Shown here one piece after another: positions 63,622 through 64,000 of a stretch of DNA of 64,000 nt; position 1 is the first letter of the stretch; each line of letters begins with the position of its first letter. The translations under genes and the position numbers were made by a program. The DNA comes from CAVVEC01 sp963747105. GTDB taxonomy: Bacteria; Acidobacteriota; Terriglobia; Terriglobales; Acidobacteriaceae. The stretch is from positions 16,553-80,552 of the forward strand of contig CAVVEC010000009.1 of assembly GCA_963747105.1 (NCBI GenBank). Direction: 5' to 3'. The notes under the pieces are model-generated. The model searched no databases, had not been told where the DNA came from, and worked only from the letters and a program-made list of their open reading frames with translations.

Positions 63622-64000
63622 ATGACGAACTCAGTGCAACGCTGGGGCTGGATTTCGAGGAACAGCCTGGGAGCGGCAAGTGCCCTGCTGACGTTCGCAG
63701 TCGCGCTTGGGTTAGGGGCCATCGCGACCCAATCGGCGCAAGCGCAGACTTTCACTGTACTTTACAACTTCACAGGGTCGCCGGACGGGGCGTATCCATA
63801 CGCAGGTTTGCTCCGGGATACCGCGGGTAACCTCTACGGCACCACCACCGTGGGCGGCTCTTCCAACCAGGGAACGGTGTTCGTGGTGGATACCAGCGGC
63901 ACCGAGACCGTCCTGCACAGCTTCAGTGGAGCAGATGGGATCAGCCCATACGCGGGTGTGATCATGGATGCGAAGGGAAATCTTTATGGCACCACCCAGA
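63622..64000 (+). CDS. Secreted GloVer-repeat protein (3' end outside window)
   Basis: From ATG 63622 with GGAGG 5 nt upstream: a signal peptide (LLTFAVALGLGAIATQSAQA, about residues 22-41) and then GloVer repeats (AYPYAGLLRDTAGNLYGTTT, GTVFVVDTSGTETVLHSFSG, SPYAGVIMDAKGNLYGTT), the same family as the protein at 39556-40773. The gene runs off the end of the window after about 126 residues, so its repeat number is unknown. It lies 169 nt downstream of the PQQ-like gene. Confidence 0.85.
   Translation, partial: MTNSVQRWGWISRNSLGAASALLTFAVALGLGAIATQSAQAQTFTVLYNFTGSPDGAYPYAGLLRDTAGNLYGTTTVGGSSNQGTVFVVDTSGTETVLHSFSGADGISPYAGVIMDAKGNLYGTTQ

Overview
This is a stretch of a GC-rich bacterial chromosome that most resembles an Acidobacteriota (Terriglobia-type) genome. 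The lineage is inferred from gene content, not from a marker: two GloVer-repeat secreted proteins, a PadR regulator with a permease-prefix partner, a PQQ-like propeller protein, a PCYC-type secreted protein, and many short dispersed palindromes. I saw no rRNA, tRNA, CRISPR array, prophage or plasmid functions.

Layout. 0-6.2 kb: the end of a YceI gene, a MocR-type regulator divergent from the PLP synthase genes pdxS and pdxT, a DUF1801 protein, a VapBC pair and an ArsR/SRPBCC pair. 6.3-12.2 kb: accessory-looking DNA with a PD-(D/E)XK nuclease gene, a REP-associated tyrosine transposase (RAYT) flanked by matching hairpin repeats, then miaB, a bifunctional-nuclease gene and a PilZ gene. 12.2-16 kb: a b561-like membrane protein with a second YceI, truB, a rhomboid protease and ribA. 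16-28 kb, almost all on the minus strand: an aromatic acyl-CoA catabolic cluster (amidohydrolase, three subunits resembling 4-hydroxybenzoyl-CoA reductase, two enoyl-CoA hydratases, a BoxB/PaaA-like di-iron oxygenase, an aldehyde dehydrogenase, a TetR regulator and a DapA-family lyase). 28-35.4 kb: a second VapBC pair, carB, a GIY-YIG gene between two repeat units, carA and lepB. 35.5-40.8 kb: a PCYC protein, a TPR protein, a YvcK family protein, glmU and a GloVer protein. 41-51.5 kb: a STAS protein, a PadR pair, an outer-membrane assembly operon (Omp85, SurA-like, TamB-like, coupled by 1-4 nt overlaps) and a ThiF/MoeB enzyme. 51.6-64 kb: a Ste24-type M48 protease, aroA, an M1 aminopeptidase, a hydrolase, a PspC protein, TPR and zinc-ribbon proteins, a PQQ propeller and a second GloVer gene running off the end.

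Two themes stand out. First, two families of mobile palindromic repeats: one around the RAYT gene, and one with TGTCATCCCGAG-type ends, a pair of which brackets the GIY-YIG gene. Second, about two dozen single-base indels, mostly +1, break 15 otherwise well-conserved genes, including genes expected to be important (miaB, an Omp85 protein). This looks more like unpolished sequence than decay, so those genes are annotated across their full extent with the frame break stated. Other points of note are a MocR regulator whose PLP lysine position is Asp, a pdxT whose only plausible start is ATT, and several genes with a -10 box right at the start codon.
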